27,500 nt of DNA from Stramonita haemastoma (GCA_030674155.1 CM060336.1:972356-999855), one strand, 5' to 3'; shown: positions 9,090 to 17,923, numbered from the stretch's first letter. Numbers and translations: made by a program. Notes: generated from the sequence alone by a model not told the origin.

Positions 9090-9420
9090 GAGGGTGTATC
9101 CAGGCGGAGTGTTGTCATTTCTTTTCCGGGGGACCAGCCCCGTAGTGTTGTATTAGCGAGAGGCCATTAGAGGAGAGCTCTATTCTCCGGCTCCGCTCAA
9201 CTGTGCCCTCCTTCCCGCCTCTGTTTATGGACTCCATTACCGTGTGTCATGGAGCGTGGGGGTGGCGCCAGACTGCGGAGCCAGGGATTAGACAACAGAG
9301 AGGGAAAGGCACAGAGAGAGTGTACATGCGTGTACCGGTGTCGCCAGTCTTGAGGATTAGCCCCCACCCTGAAAGTTTGACCCCCGGCTGTGAAAGGTAG
9401 AAACAGGAGCGAGCTCGTGT
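9090..9420. promoter_or_regulatory. Candidate cis-regulatory block rich in homeodomain-type sites
   Basis: A GC-balanced, non-repetitive island among microsatellites. Visible sites are ATTAG (9152-9156), CCATTAG (9164-9170), TTTATGG (9224-9230), CCATTA (9234-9239) and GGATTAG (9285-9291 and 9354-9360). GGATTA is the reverse of the TAATCC site bound by Otx/Pitx/Gsc-type homeodomains; CCATTA is the reverse of TAATGG. An AGAGCTCT palindrome inside GGAGA...TCTCC sits at 9172-9187. Such short motifs occur by chance; the call rests on clustering and on low repeat content. The block would lie in an intron if the candidate exons are real. Confidence 0.25.
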
Positions 9421-9920
9421 GTTAAACTGTTTAGCGGTTTTGGGTTCGGTCCCCCCCCCCCCCTCCTTGTCTTTCATTGAGTATTCTGCGAAATGTTGAT
9501 AACGTAGTGTTTGTAAGGAATAATTATGACAAGGATTATAAGACTATGTTATAACGTATAGCTTATGACGTTAGAGCTTATATCTGTGAATGGTTTGGAA
9601 AGAAGATTGTTTTGGCTTTTTCAGTTGAAAAAAAACAACTTTTTATTTCGAAACAGAACCATTCATTTGATCTTGACATTTCCATTAGCACTTTCACACT
9701 TTAATAGGACGCACCAATCCCTGGTCAGAATATCTATTACTGCATTAGACTACTATGACAGGCACCAGGCACGATTCCGCCAAAGGCGTTTTCTAGTTGT
9801 ACGACGTAGTGGTTTAGAATACTATCTATTTAATTTTATTGAAATCCTATCTCTTTTCACTGCCTGACCCTCAGACCGTTTCAGCACTACTTACATTATC
9901 ATTTCAATACAACAATAAAA
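9421..9920. other. Unique DNA, no gene supported; (C)13 at 9451-9463
   Basis: Contains a 13-C homopolymer and a plus-strand open frame of 100 codons (9565-9867). Its composition looks ordinary but it shows no domain, no splice sites and no upstream promoter; a random frame of this length is expected in 27 kb. No repeat recognised. Confidence 0.45.
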
Positions 9921-10050
9921 TGTGTGTGTGTGTGTGCGTGCGTGCGCACGCGCGCGCGTGTGTGTGTGCGTGGTGAGAAAGAGAGACAGACAGATAGAGG
10001 GGGAGGCAGAGAGAGAGGAGGGTAGAGAGAGACAGAGAGAGAGAGATAAA
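9921..10050. repeat. TG/CG alternating tract then GA-rich repeats
   Basis: TG, GTGC and CGCGCGCG alternation (9921-9971) is potential Z-DNA. It is followed by degenerate GAGACAGA/GGGAGG repeats to 10050 and GATT units (about 10053-10068). Confidence 0.9.
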
Positions 10051-10068
10051 GGTTGATTGATTGATTGA

Positions 10069-10452
10069 TTTATAACACAACAGCAATCACGTCATCAGGG
10101 TACAGCATTAAGAAACTTTCTTATGTAATGAATGTCGCAGAGATCCCTGGTTCGACTTTTTGGTATAAATAATATCTATTCATGAATACAAGAACAATAT
10201 GGCATTATATCATACATCTAGCACACAGAGCTTTGACAGTTGATCAAATCCTGTTAGCCCCTCTCTCTCTTGCTTTCAAAATGAAAGAGAGAAAAAACAA
10301 AACGGAGGAGGAGGGGAGGATAAGAGAGAGGGAAGGTGGGAGTGGGGTAGATGAAATTGGAAATTGTCGTCTGCGCCGCTTGGATGATTGAGAAAAGTGC
10401 CGCCATCAGTGCAGAAGGTTTCTTGATTATGGACTGCGTGTGTTTCTGTCAG
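10069..10452. other. Unique DNA, possible decayed SINE head only
   Basis: A B-box-like CCCTGGTTCGACTTTTTGG (10146-10164) has no A box at the right distance, so I do not call a SINE. The rest is purine-rich (10270-10340) with no supported gene. Confidence 0.4.
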
Positions 10453-10482
10453 GGCTTTGCCAATTGCTCTGTCGTCAGAGAA
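10453..10482 (+). CDS. Possible 30-nt microexon between the two candidate exons
   Basis: A pyrimidine/G-rich acceptor (GTGTGTTTCTGTCAG, ending 10452) and a donor GTAAGG (10483-10488) bracket exactly 30 nt. With the phase set by the exon at 8422-8496 the AT overhang becomes ATG, then ALPIALSSE, with AA carried over. AA joins the first base of the exon at 18846 to give Asn and keeps its SNMTKFCQEAVVQ frame. Phase fit and openness both hold, but a 30-nt open fragment with splice-like ends can occur by chance. An alternative acceptor at 10414 would give a 68-nt exon that breaks the frame. Confidence 0.2.
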
Positions 10483-10550
10483 GTAAGGACGTGTAGGTAT
10501 ACATGTATATATATATACATAAACAATATGTACGTATCCTGTATGTATTT

Positions 10551-10564
10551 GGGGGGGGGGGGGG
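10551..10564 (+). repeat. (G)14 homopolymer
   Basis: Fourteen G residues downstream of TATA-rich sequence; one of the window's recurrent plus-strand G runs. Confidence 0.95.
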
Positions 10565-10618
10565 TGATCCATTAGAATGTAAAGTCTTTTCAAGACAGCA
10601 TTTTTGAGGCTGTGCATG

Positions 10619-10635
10619 CACTCACACACGCGCAC

Positions 10636-10708
<73 letters not shown>
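10619..10708. repeat. (CA)n microsatellite with CGCA units
   Basis: CACACGCGCACACACGCA at the left edge, then nearly pure CA to 10708. Confidence 0.95.
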
Positions 10709-10710
<2 letters not shown>

Positions 10711-10748
10711 CTTCTTTGTTCTAGAAGAACAATGTCCTGTCACACATC

Positions 10749-10969
10749 TGTCTCTCTCTGTTTCAGTGTCTCTCTCTGTCTCTCTCTCTGTCTCAATGTC
10801 TCTCTGTCTCTGTCTCTCTGTCTCTCTCTGTCTCTCTCTCTGTCTCTTCTCTCTCTGTCTCTCTCTCTGTCTCAGTGTCTCTCTGTCTCTGTCTCTCTGT
10901 CTCTCTCTCTCTCTCTCTGTGTCTCTCTCGTCTGTCTCAGTGTCTCGTCTGTCTTCTGTCTCTTCTCTG

Positions 10970-11060
<91 letters not shown>

Positions 11061-11082
11061 GTCTGTCTGTCTGACTTGTCTT
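10749..11082. repeat. Long CT/GTCTCT compound array
   Basis: About 330 bp of CTGTCTCT units, including a repeated higher-order block TCTGTCTCAGTGTCTCTCTG (starting near 10760 and again near 10868), then pure CT (10978-11013), CTAT units and TCTG units at the right end. The long Ser/Leu open frames are artefacts. Confidence 0.93.
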
Positions 11083-11534
11083 TCTTTGAGTCAGACGTAA
11101 AAGTTATGTAAGATTCATCTCCCTTTTCTCCAGCCGTTTTTCTCGTGATAAAAACACACAAAAGTGTTGAAGTCTGTTGTTTCAGGGCTTAGCAAATAAT
11201 ATGATATCTTTGTATGGGCTATCTCTTAGACACAAAGTATCATCGTTCCTCATTTTAAACCCAACCCCACCCCCCAACTTCCTGCCCCCAATAAAAAGTA
11301 GTTATCTGATTTTTTAAAAGTATAGGTATCTCTCATTTCTGTGCTCCCTTTTAAGTAGCTGGGGTGCATAGGGCACAGTGCCTGCTCTTTTCTTGCAGAG
11401 GGTCTGGCCGCTGGTCTGAGCTGACTCATTCTGACCACATAGCTGAAGGGGGGGGGGGGTTGTAAAGGATATAACATTTTGCAGGATGTAATTTTGTGTT
11501 AACGTATCCCATGCTGACATGAATTACGGGTTTA
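11083..11534. other. Unique DNA, no gene seen; (G)12 at 11448-11459
   Basis: Mixed DNA with a C-rich patch (11258-11290) and a 12-G run. Two open frames of 68 and 75 codons on the minus strand have no domain or splice context. Confidence 0.45.
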
Positions 11535-11573
11535 ACACACACGCACGCACGCACGCACGCACGCGCGCGCGCA

Positions 11574-11620
<47 letters not shown>

Positions 11621-11636
11621 CACAACACACACACAG
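11535..11636. repeat. (ACGC)n and (CA)n tract
   Basis: ACGC units interrupted by GCGCGCGCAG, then a second ACGC block, then CA repeats. The alternating purine-pyrimidine sequence is Z-DNA-prone. Confidence 0.94.
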
Positions 11637-12344
11637 AGCCTAGTTGGGGTTTTGACATTTTTGATTTTCTGGATGATATTCTTTTTCGTCCTAGAACGCT
11701 CAGACAGCAATTAGTTCTGTCTTTCGTCTGACCGATAAAGCGCTGCGCTGCCGTTACACGCCTAACTAGTCAGGCCCAGCACATCCGACTTCGGCGTAGT
11801 GGGAGCATTGCTGTCTTTTTTAGTCTTTATTTTCTGGAAGAAAAGGTGGGAGAATGGAACAAGGAGGTAGAAAAGAAACAAGACGAAGGTGACCAGAAGA
11901 AAAGGAACAAGGCAGAAACAAAGAGAGGGATAGAAAAGAGGGAAATTTGTAGCACAGAATTTCCAGAAGGTAGGGATGCCAATATTAAGACAGGATGCCG
12001 GCATCCCTATAACGGGGCAGGGCAGAAGAGTACTAAGACTGGGTACAGCTGGGCAGGAGTATAGTCTTTTGTCTTATTTTTCTTAGTGTATATAAGATAT
12101 ACACTGTTCGCCAGAGTTGCTTGAAACATGTCAACGTGGAATTTTTTTTTATCATTAAATTCTTCGAAACATGCATTGCAGATTTTGTTTTATAGGTATC
12201 AGCTTCATTAGTTCGTTGGTTTGGCTTTTTTTTTTTGTTTTGGTTTCCTTACTCGCAGAGGTCTGAGGTTCACCAATGGTGAGATTTTACGTATGTGACG
12301 TTTTACCCCAAGAAATAGCCGCGTTCGACTTCGGAAAAGTCTAT
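11637..12344. other. Unique DNA, no gene supported
   Basis: Includes GACCGATAAAGCGCTGCGCT (11730-11749), which looks like the head of a tRNA-type SINE, but I find no B box after it. A purine-rich stretch at 11836-11945 gives a Lys/Glu-rich open frame that I regard as compositional. GGGATGCCAATATTAAGACA (11972-11991) and GGATGCCGGCATCCC (11993-12007), an inverted repeat, lie close together. Confidence 0.45.
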
Positions 12345-12655
12345 TTTCAACATTGCTGATGTTGTATATACTTCTTGCGGCCGATACTTTCAATAAGTCA
12401 TTTACATATATTGTGTCTCTTGTAGTCGACATTGTTGAACTTCTTTTTCTTTTTGGATTGCTATTATGTACTTTATGTTGTCGATGGCTGTTGTCGTTGT
12501 TATTATACTTCTTGTGGCCGATACTTTTAATAATAGTTATTTTTCTTATTATTGTGCTTCTTGTAGACGACATTGTTGTACTTCTTTTTCTTTTTTGGAT
12601 TGTTATTATTGTACTATATGTTGTTGATGGTTGTTGTTGTACTTCTTGTTGTTTG
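12345..12655. repeat. Tandem duplication, unit about 137-141 bp, 2.1 copies
   Basis: ACTTCTTGCGGCCGATACTT at 12370 recurs as ACTTCTTGTGGCCGATACTT at 12507 (offset 137) and starts a third time at 12641. Within the unit, CTTGTAGTCGACATTGTTGA at 12419 matches CTTGTAGACGACATTGTTGT at 12560 (offset 141), and GTACTTTATGTTGTCGATGG matches GTACTATATGTTGTTGATGG. The hydrophobic open frame across it is a by-product of TTG/TTC-rich sequence. Confidence 0.8.
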
Positions 12656-12881
12656 GTAGTTGCAGTGATGACGACGTTGTAGTGTAGTGATGTCAATCAG
12701 TGTTATTACTGTTGATGACGTGTGGACAGTCCTACATCCTTCACTTCTCTCCTCAGAGCGCTGGCCTGCGCAGTAACATTCATCTCCATAGGTAATGGTC
12801 CACACAAAGCGTACATCTATGCCCTGGCTTGAAAAATCACCCATCCCCTTCACATATAAACACACACGCATGTGAGCTTAC
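12656..12881. other. Unique DNA with a splice-like 35-nt segment
   Basis: An excellent acceptor (CTTCACTTCTCTCCTCAG ending 12756) and a donor GTAATG (12792) bracket 35 nt that are open in two frames. Its length does not keep the frame between the exons at 8422 and 18846, so I do not annotate it as coding. Confidence 0.4.
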
Positions 12882-12910
12882 AGATACACGCGCGCAAGCA
12901 CGCTTTATCG

Positions 12911-12953
<43 letters not shown>

Positions 12954-12955
12954 TA

Positions 12956-13043
<88 letters not shown>
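12882..13043. repeat. CG/CA alternating tract with two (CA)n arrays around a TA patch
   Basis: CACGCGCGCAAGCACGC at the left, CA repeats (12917-12950), GATAATATATATATAT, then a long CA array (12967-13043). The array abuts the head of the SINE at 13051. Confidence 0.96.
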
Positions 13044-13046
<3 letters not shown>

Positions 13047-13050
13047 CACT

Positions 13051-13480
13051 CTGTGGATCTGGTGGTCAAGCGGCAACCACACCTGCCTAGAAATTGAGCA
13101 GAAAGCGCAAAAATCCAGGGCTTTGAAGTGTGTGATGGTTTGATCCCTGTTTGGGCCCGACACTTTTCCCTCCATCCACTAGACCCTCAGTGGTGGTCTG
13201 GGTTCTAGCCTTTCGGTTGAGACAATAAACCGAGGTCCCGTGTGTAACACTCATTTAGTGCACGTAAAAGAACCCACAGCAACGAGATAGTTGTCCCTGA
13301 CATAATTGTGTATAAATATTTTTTAAAGCCACTCCGATAGGGAAACAAACTACACATGCAGACATAAAAAGAATTTATAAACAAAACGGGTGGCGCTACT
13401 CTTGTGGCGACACTCTCTTCACGGGGAGAACAGCCAGAAATTCATACAGAGAACTGTATACAATACAAAACACACACAAT
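13051..13480 (+). mobile_element. SINE family C, copy 2 (full length)
   Basis: The head CTGTGGATCTGGTGGTCAAG carries a decayed A box and is followed by a B box GGTTTGATCCC (13137-13147). CCACTAGACC (13176-13185) is the exact complement of the family A-box core. The central domain ATAAACCGAGGTCCCGTGTG and GTGCACGTAAAAGAACCCAC (13226-13278), the 3' domain GGGTGGCGCTACTCTTGTGG, and a tail of TACAATACAAAACACAC complete it. Confidence 0.83.
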
Positions 13481-13559
13481 ACCATCATCTTTATTACCCC
13501 AACATAAACAATATATCAACAACAATAACGTCACAAGAGAACACCCAACTCGCCAACGG

Positions 13560-13700
13560 TTTTGTAGCGAAGCCAGAAGAGAACCCGTGCCGCCATCTTG
13601 GGAGCCCCGGGAAGCCCCGTGACGTCACGGCGTTGTCAGTTGGGTGGGAAAGCAGCGACAGGTGACGTGATAAATGACGACAGATGATGGAGTGCGGGCT
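13560..13700. promoter_or_regulatory. Candidate YY1/CRE regulatory element
   Basis: GCCGCCATCTTG (13589-13600) is the complement of a consensus YY1 site. CCGTGACGTCACGG (13617-13630) is a 14-bp perfect palindrome containing the full cAMP response element TGACGTCA. Two further CRE-like half-sites, TGACGTGA (13663-13670) and TGACG (13675-13679), follow. The segment is GC-rich with several CpGs and contrasts with its surroundings. YY1 and CREB/ATF sites are typical of animal promoters and enhancers; this could be an internal promoter or intronic enhancer. No TATA box or open frame with a convincing start lies just downstream. Confidence 0.4.
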
Positions 13701-13757
13701 ACTTGCTGCCTTACTCACTGTCCTGTGCTATACTGTGCTGTGTACGCTCGTGTGGGT

Positions 13758-13964
13758 GGGTGTGTAGGTAGGTAGGTAGGTAGGTAGGAAGGTAGGTAGG
13801 TAGGTAGGTTGGTAAGGAGGAGGAGGAGAGGAGGGAGGTAGATAGGGAGGTAGGGAGGCAGGTAGTGGGTGGGTAGGTAGGTTAGGTAGGTTGGTAGGGA
13901 TGTAGCTATGTAGGTAGCTAGGTTGGTACCTAGGTAGGAAGGTAGATCCGTGGGGGGGGGGGGG
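13758..13964. repeat. (GTAG)n G-rich array ending in (G)13
   Basis: Degenerate GGTAGGTAGG units with AGGAGG variants over about 190 bp, then 13 G residues at 13952-13964. The plus strand has many GG doublets at 4-bp spacing and could form two-tetrad G-quadruplexes. Confidence 0.93.
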
Positions 13965-14006
13965 AGGGAAGGTGGAGGGGAGACGTGGGGAGAGAGAGAG
14001 GGGAGA

Positions 14007-14121
14007 GTGTGTGTGTGTGTCGTGTAGTGTGTGTAGTGTAGTGTAGTGTAGTGTAGTGTAGTGTAGTGTAGTGTAGTGTAGTGTAGTGTAGTGTTGTAGT
14101 GTAGTGTAGTGTAGTGTAGTG

Positions 14122-14167
<46 letters not shown>

Positions 14168-14203
14168 TGTGTGTGTGTGTTGTGTGTGTGTGTGTGTGTG
14201 TAT
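14007..14203. repeat. (GTGTA)n pentanucleotide array flanked by TG
   Basis: TG (14007-14019), then about 20 GTGTA units with a single GTGTTGTAGTG interruption near 14091, then TG runs with GTGG and TTGTG breaks. Pentanucleotide arrays are rare in this window. Confidence 0.94.
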
Positions 14204-14335
14204 GCCTGCGCCTTACCAGGATGTATTCTGATCATACATAATACATTTTATCACCCTTTTGTCATTGGTGTGAGAAAAAAAAAACGTGTTGGGGACAGGA
14301 CCGGAAAAGTGTGGAGATTGTATAAAACAGTCAGT

Positions 14336-14340
<5 letters not shown>

Positions 14341-14394
<54 letters not shown>

Positions 14395-14406
14395 GTGTGT
14401 GTGTTG

Positions 14407-14440
<34 letters not shown>

Positions 14441-14522
14441 GCTGTCTGCCTGTGTGTTGTGTGTATGTTGTGTTAAGTGTGTGTGTTGTGTGTGGTGTGT
14501 GTGCGCGCGCGCGCGCTCGTGC

Positions 14523-14556
<34 letters not shown>

Positions 14557-14573
14557 GCGCGTGTGTGTGATTT
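14341..14573. repeat. (TG)n, (TCTG)n, TG/CG compound array
   Basis: TG (14341-14390), about nine TCTG units (14408-14442), TG with GTTG breaks, CGCGCGCGCGC (14503-14514) and further TG/CG alternation to 14573. Confidence 0.95.
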
Positions 14574-14621
14574 GATAGTTGTTTAAAATAATGGGTTGTA
14601 GGAGTGGCAGCAGTAACGGAA

Positions 14622-14651
14622 GTAGTAGTAGCAGCAGCAGCGGCAGCAGTA

Positions 14652-14726
<75 letters not shown>

Positions 14727-14727
14727 T
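14622..14727. repeat. (AGT)n trinucleotide array
   Basis: AGT/AGC units, a short GTATAG interruption at two places and a main pure AGT block. The Ser/Tyr/Thr homopolymer frames are artefacts. Confidence 0.95.
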
Positions 14728-15581
14728 GAAACGCAGACTTAAACTAGTTAAAGGCAGAACACAAGAGTGACCCAACCACAAAACATGCATGTATAGCAAA
14801 TGACATCCATGCACGTACACACACAACACAGAGAGAATAAAAACGAGGCAAACAAACCAAAGAAAGAAAGAAAACAAAGGCAATAGATAGATAGATCTAC
14901 TAGTCTACAGTCTTTTGATTGTGTCAGAATGTCACCCTCCTCACCATCATCATCATAGCAACAGCAGCTACAACAATAACAACAGCAACAGCAGCTGAAG
15001 TAGAGCAACAGTAACAGCAGCAATAACAAGACACTCATTACAAAAACAGACAGAAACAGTCAATACTAAAACATGGACCAAGAAAAGTAGTAACATTGCA
15101 GTAAGGACAGAAAATCATGAGAAAAAATCGTCTTTTTTTGTAACAAATAATGAATATAAAAAATACGCCTTTGTTATGGTTGTGGCTTTTCAATAATTGT
15201 TATAACGTTATCAGTTCTAACTGTAATTATTGCAGTCACCGTATGGCTTTTCAATATCTGTCATTATATAGTGTGTGTATCATCATGGCAATCAGTGATA
15301 TAGGCACACACTATCAGGTTTAGTACACTACGTGAGGTAGGAAGACGGATATATTATTATATATACTACGCTAGTGGTAACAGCGATAACCAGCTAGCCA
15401 GTAGCTAGGTGATAAGTTTTTGATAGCGGGATGAATCGTGCCATCTTTGCCACCGAAAGGGAAAATGATGGGACTGATGATAAATAGATAGACTCGAACG
15501 TGGATGGTCGGCAATGTTGGGTTTATACATTGTATACAATTTGTTTTTGTTTTGTTTCGCTTTGTGTGATACGTGTTGTGT
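14728..15581. other. Unique to low-complexity DNA, no gene seen
   Basis: AAC/AGC-rich stretch (14940-15050) followed by ordinary AT-rich DNA. CCGTATGGCTTTTCAATA at 15239-15256 partly repeats TGGCTTTTCAATAATTGTTA at 15183-15202. No gene or SINE is recognised. Confidence 0.45.
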
Positions 15582-15688
15582 TGTGTGTGTGTGTGTGTGT
15601 GGTGTGTGTGTGTGTGTGTGTGTGTGTGTTGTGTGTGTGTGTGCACGTGCTGTCTCTCTCGCTTTCAGCATGATTATCAAGCGTAGAT

Positions 15689-15749
<61 letters not shown>

Positions 15750-15798
15750 CCTCCTCCTCCTCCCTCCCTCTCTTTCTCTCCCTCCCTCCCCCCCCCCC
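15582..15798. repeat. (TG)n, then (CT)n, then CCT/C-rich end
   Basis: TG with GTGG and TTG breaks (15582-15645), 40 bp of spacer, CT array (15690-15740), CTCCTCC and CCCT units ending in 11 C residues (15788-15798). Confidence 0.95.
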
Positions 15799-16212
15799 AT
15801 ACACGCGCTTAGCTTCTTCAGTATCTCGTTTGAAATCTACGTGCTTGCATTATTTTATTCTTTCTTTAAAACAGTGTTTTTTTACTCTCCCTTTTCCGCT
15901 TGATAGAATGAGTAGGAGTAGACAGGCCTGGTCTTGCTGACTGTAAGGATGTATTGTCAACGTGCATGTTACACATGTCCGACTGTAAGGAGTGCTTCTG
16001 TCTACACATGCAGGCTACGTGCTTACTATGCCATACTATACCCCTGTTGGGTTCAATTCAGTTTGCAATGGCCTGCCTGCCCCTTACCTAGCCCTCTTCA
16101 AGTGCTGAAAGCCCTTTTAGTGTTATACATGTATGTATATATGTGTGTACCTGTATGGAAAGCTATCATGACTAGGCACTACTTTGAATACTTTCCTGTA
16201 TCGCTGCTTGAC
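15799..16212. other. Unique DNA, nothing recognised
   Basis: Ordinary-composition DNA without a convincing splice pair. GACTGTAAGGA occurs twice (15940-15950 and 15981-15991), a short duplication. Confidence 0.45.
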
Positions 16213-16224
16213 CTGTGTGTGTGT

Positions 16225-16301
<77 letters not shown>

Positions 16302-16361
16302 GTTTGTCTCTGTCTCAGTCTGTCTGTCTGTCTGTCTGTCTTCTCTCTTCTCTGTCTCTGT

Positions 16362-16422
<61 letters not shown>
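16213..16422. repeat. (TG)n to (TCTG)n to (CT)n gradient array
   Basis: TG (16213-16257), TCTG (16257-16300 and 16318-16340) and CT (16363-16418) follow each other on one strand. The tetranucleotide is a hybrid of its two neighbours. Confidence 0.95.
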
Positions 16423-16527
16423 ATCTATCTTTCTGTCTCTCCCACCCCCTCCCTCTGTTTGTCATATGTGTGTTTTGTGTATGCATGTATGTATTGTTGT
16501 TGTATTTGTTTACTTTTACTTCTTTTT

Positions 16528-16571
16528 TTTAGGGCTGGATGTAAAGAAAAGATATTTTCCACTTGAAATAA

Positions 16572-16574
<3 letters not shown>
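16528..16574 (+). mobile_element. Solo 3' hairpin-tail module (family-A tail), decayed
   Basis: TTTAGGGCTGGATGTAAAGA, then a degraded stem region and CCACTTGAAATAAAATT. It aligns with 1739-1801 and 6327-6386. It lies between a CT array upstream (about 100 bp away) and one directly downstream, as in the other solo copies. Confidence 0.5.
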
Positions 16575-16645
<71 letters not shown>

Positions 16646-16699
16646 GTATGTGTGCGCGCGTGCGTTCATGCGAGCGCCCACGCCCGCCCGCGCGCGTGT

Positions 16700-16767
<68 letters not shown>

Positions 16768-16793
16768 CGCGTGCGTGCGTGCGTGCGTGCTTC
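16575..16793. repeat. (CT)n, CG-rich link, (TG)n, (CGTG)n
   Basis: CT (16575-16640), TGTGCGCGCGTGCG and CCCGCCCGCGCGCG link, TG (16702-16765) and CGTG units (about 16768-16790). Confidence 0.95.
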
Positions 16794-17275
16794 CCGGTGT
16801 GTGCAGCTTTATGTTTGTATACATATATATTGACCTACAACTTGACCCTGGGTTCTCAAGAAGACATGTGAAGAGGCGTTTGAAGTGAGGGTTTGTACTG
16901 TGGGGGTCGGGTGTATTTAGGGGTGGGTACTTTGCACTTTCGCTTACACTCTGCCTGCTATACATCTATAGATCTGCCCATTGTGGACAGTACTGTAGAC
17001 TGTAAGAGCACCACTGTATAGCAAGATGACTTTTTCGTTGTTGATTTCTATGTGTTTTAAAAATATATATGTTAGCAAACTGATACTGTGGTATAAACGC
17101 GGATGTTTTGTAATATGTTGGTGTCATATTGGATTGGACAGAATCTTGACAGCATTGAGGATTTCTGGTCTCAGAAGAATCTTCACTGAAGTAAGGACAA
17201 CTCCAATGCAAAAAACAACACACATTCATTGCACACTCACAAAAGAGAGAGAGAGCAGTAGCCATTGTTCTATCG
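16794..17275. other. Unique DNA, no gene supported
   Basis: A donor-like GAA/GTAAGG at 17189-17196 has only a poor acceptor upstream, and the enclosed segment has a stop in the frame needed by the other candidate exons. Nothing else recognised. Confidence 0.45.
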
Positions 17276-17568
17276 TAAAAAGAGGTAAAGGTGTCCTTAA
17301 CTATATGGTCGTAGGAGAGCGAGACGTCAGACCTCAGCTTCTTCAGGAGCCAGCATATTGAGGGCGGCGCCCATCTCCTCTCCCTCATGCTTTACCTTCC
17401 CTGACCCTAAAGAGGGCAGGTATCCATTTACAGCTGGGTGAACTGGGGAACTGTACTGAAGCCAAGGCGTGCAAACGGTCACCGTTCCATTGGTTACGAA
17501 CTTAACATTGGCTTAACATTGGTCTTGGGGAAAGCGAGTGCTCTGACCACTGATCTATCCCGACCCCA
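17276..17568 (-). mobile_element. SINE family B, copy 4 (full length, small internal duplication)
   Basis: On the minus strand: head GTCGGGATAGATCAGTGGTC, AGAGCACTCGCTTTCCCCAA, GGTGACCGTTTGCACGCC, CCTCTTTAGGGTCAGGGAAG, GGGCGCCGCCCTCAATATGC and the tail GGACACCTTTACCTCTTT. ACATTGGCTTAACATTGG on the plus strand shows an 11-bp tandem duplication inside the head. Confidence 0.83.
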
Positions 17569-17870
17569 ATCTCCATACCAATACTGTATCATCTCTTGAT
17601 AGATAGACAGATGAATTCACGTGGGTTACAAGGCATGAAATACACACTGGTACACAGTAGTAGACCTGCTAGTGATAGAGGTGATCCGATGACGGTAAGA
17701 AGACACACCAGATCAAGAGAAGACTTGAACTCTCACTGCATACCTTCTAAATCCCCAGAAACAATGGCTTGGATACTAAAGGGAGACAATCCCTGCAGCC
17801 TCAGAGTGACGATTCTTTGTCCGGGATTGCAGAGGTCCGGAGTTATTGTTCCTGGGATTAGCGCATCGTG
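17569..17870. other. Unique DNA with a B-box-like site
   Basis: GAGTTCAAGTC on the minus strand (about 17723-17733) resembles a B box, but no A box is visible. It may be a heavily decayed SINE. No gene seen. Confidence 0.4.
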
Positions 17871-17872
17871 AC

Positions 17873-17923
17873 CGCCATCTTTGAAGTGGATTTGTATCGA
17901 TAAATTATCGATAACATTATCGA
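17873..17923. promoter_or_regulatory. YY1-like site plus phased TATCGATA repeats
   Basis: CGCCATCTTTG (17873-17883) is YY1-like. TATCGATA occurs at 17895-17902 and 17906-17913, with a third partial copy TATCGA at 17918-17923, so starts are 11 and 12 bp apart, close to one helical turn. TATCGATA is the DRE bound by DREF in Drosophila, and ATCGAT is also close to Cut/Onecut sites. The function in this genome is an inference. Confidence 0.35.

Noticed and set aside
9565..9867. 100-codon plus-strand frame of ordinary composition
   Set aside because: Length is within chance for six frames of 27 kb; no domain, acceptor or donor is seen at its edges.
10130..10165. B-box-like GGTTCGACTTTTT as a tRNA or SINE head
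   Set aside because: No A box at the proper distance and no downstream match to any SINE family here.
10415..10482. 68-nt alternative exon using the acceptor GTGCAG at 10414
   Set aside because: The acceptor lacks a pyrimidine tract and the length breaks the frame; the shorter 30-nt version fits better.
11725..11800. tRNA-like GACCGATAAAGCGCTGCGCT as a SINE head
   Set aside because: No B box and no shared central domain follows.
12757..12791. 35-nt segment with a very good acceptor and a GTAATG donor
   Set aside because: Its length shifts the frame between the exons at 8422 and 18846 so that a stop follows. It may be a pseudoexon or belong to another isoform.
14007..14203. (GTGTA)n array as a telomere-like repeat
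   Set aside because: The unit is not TTAGGG or a known telomeric variant, the array is short and lies among other microsatellites.
17155..17190. Segment ending GAA/GTAAGG that looks like an exon end
   Set aside because: The upstream AG has no pyrimidine tract and the frame required by the neighbouring exons contains TGA.
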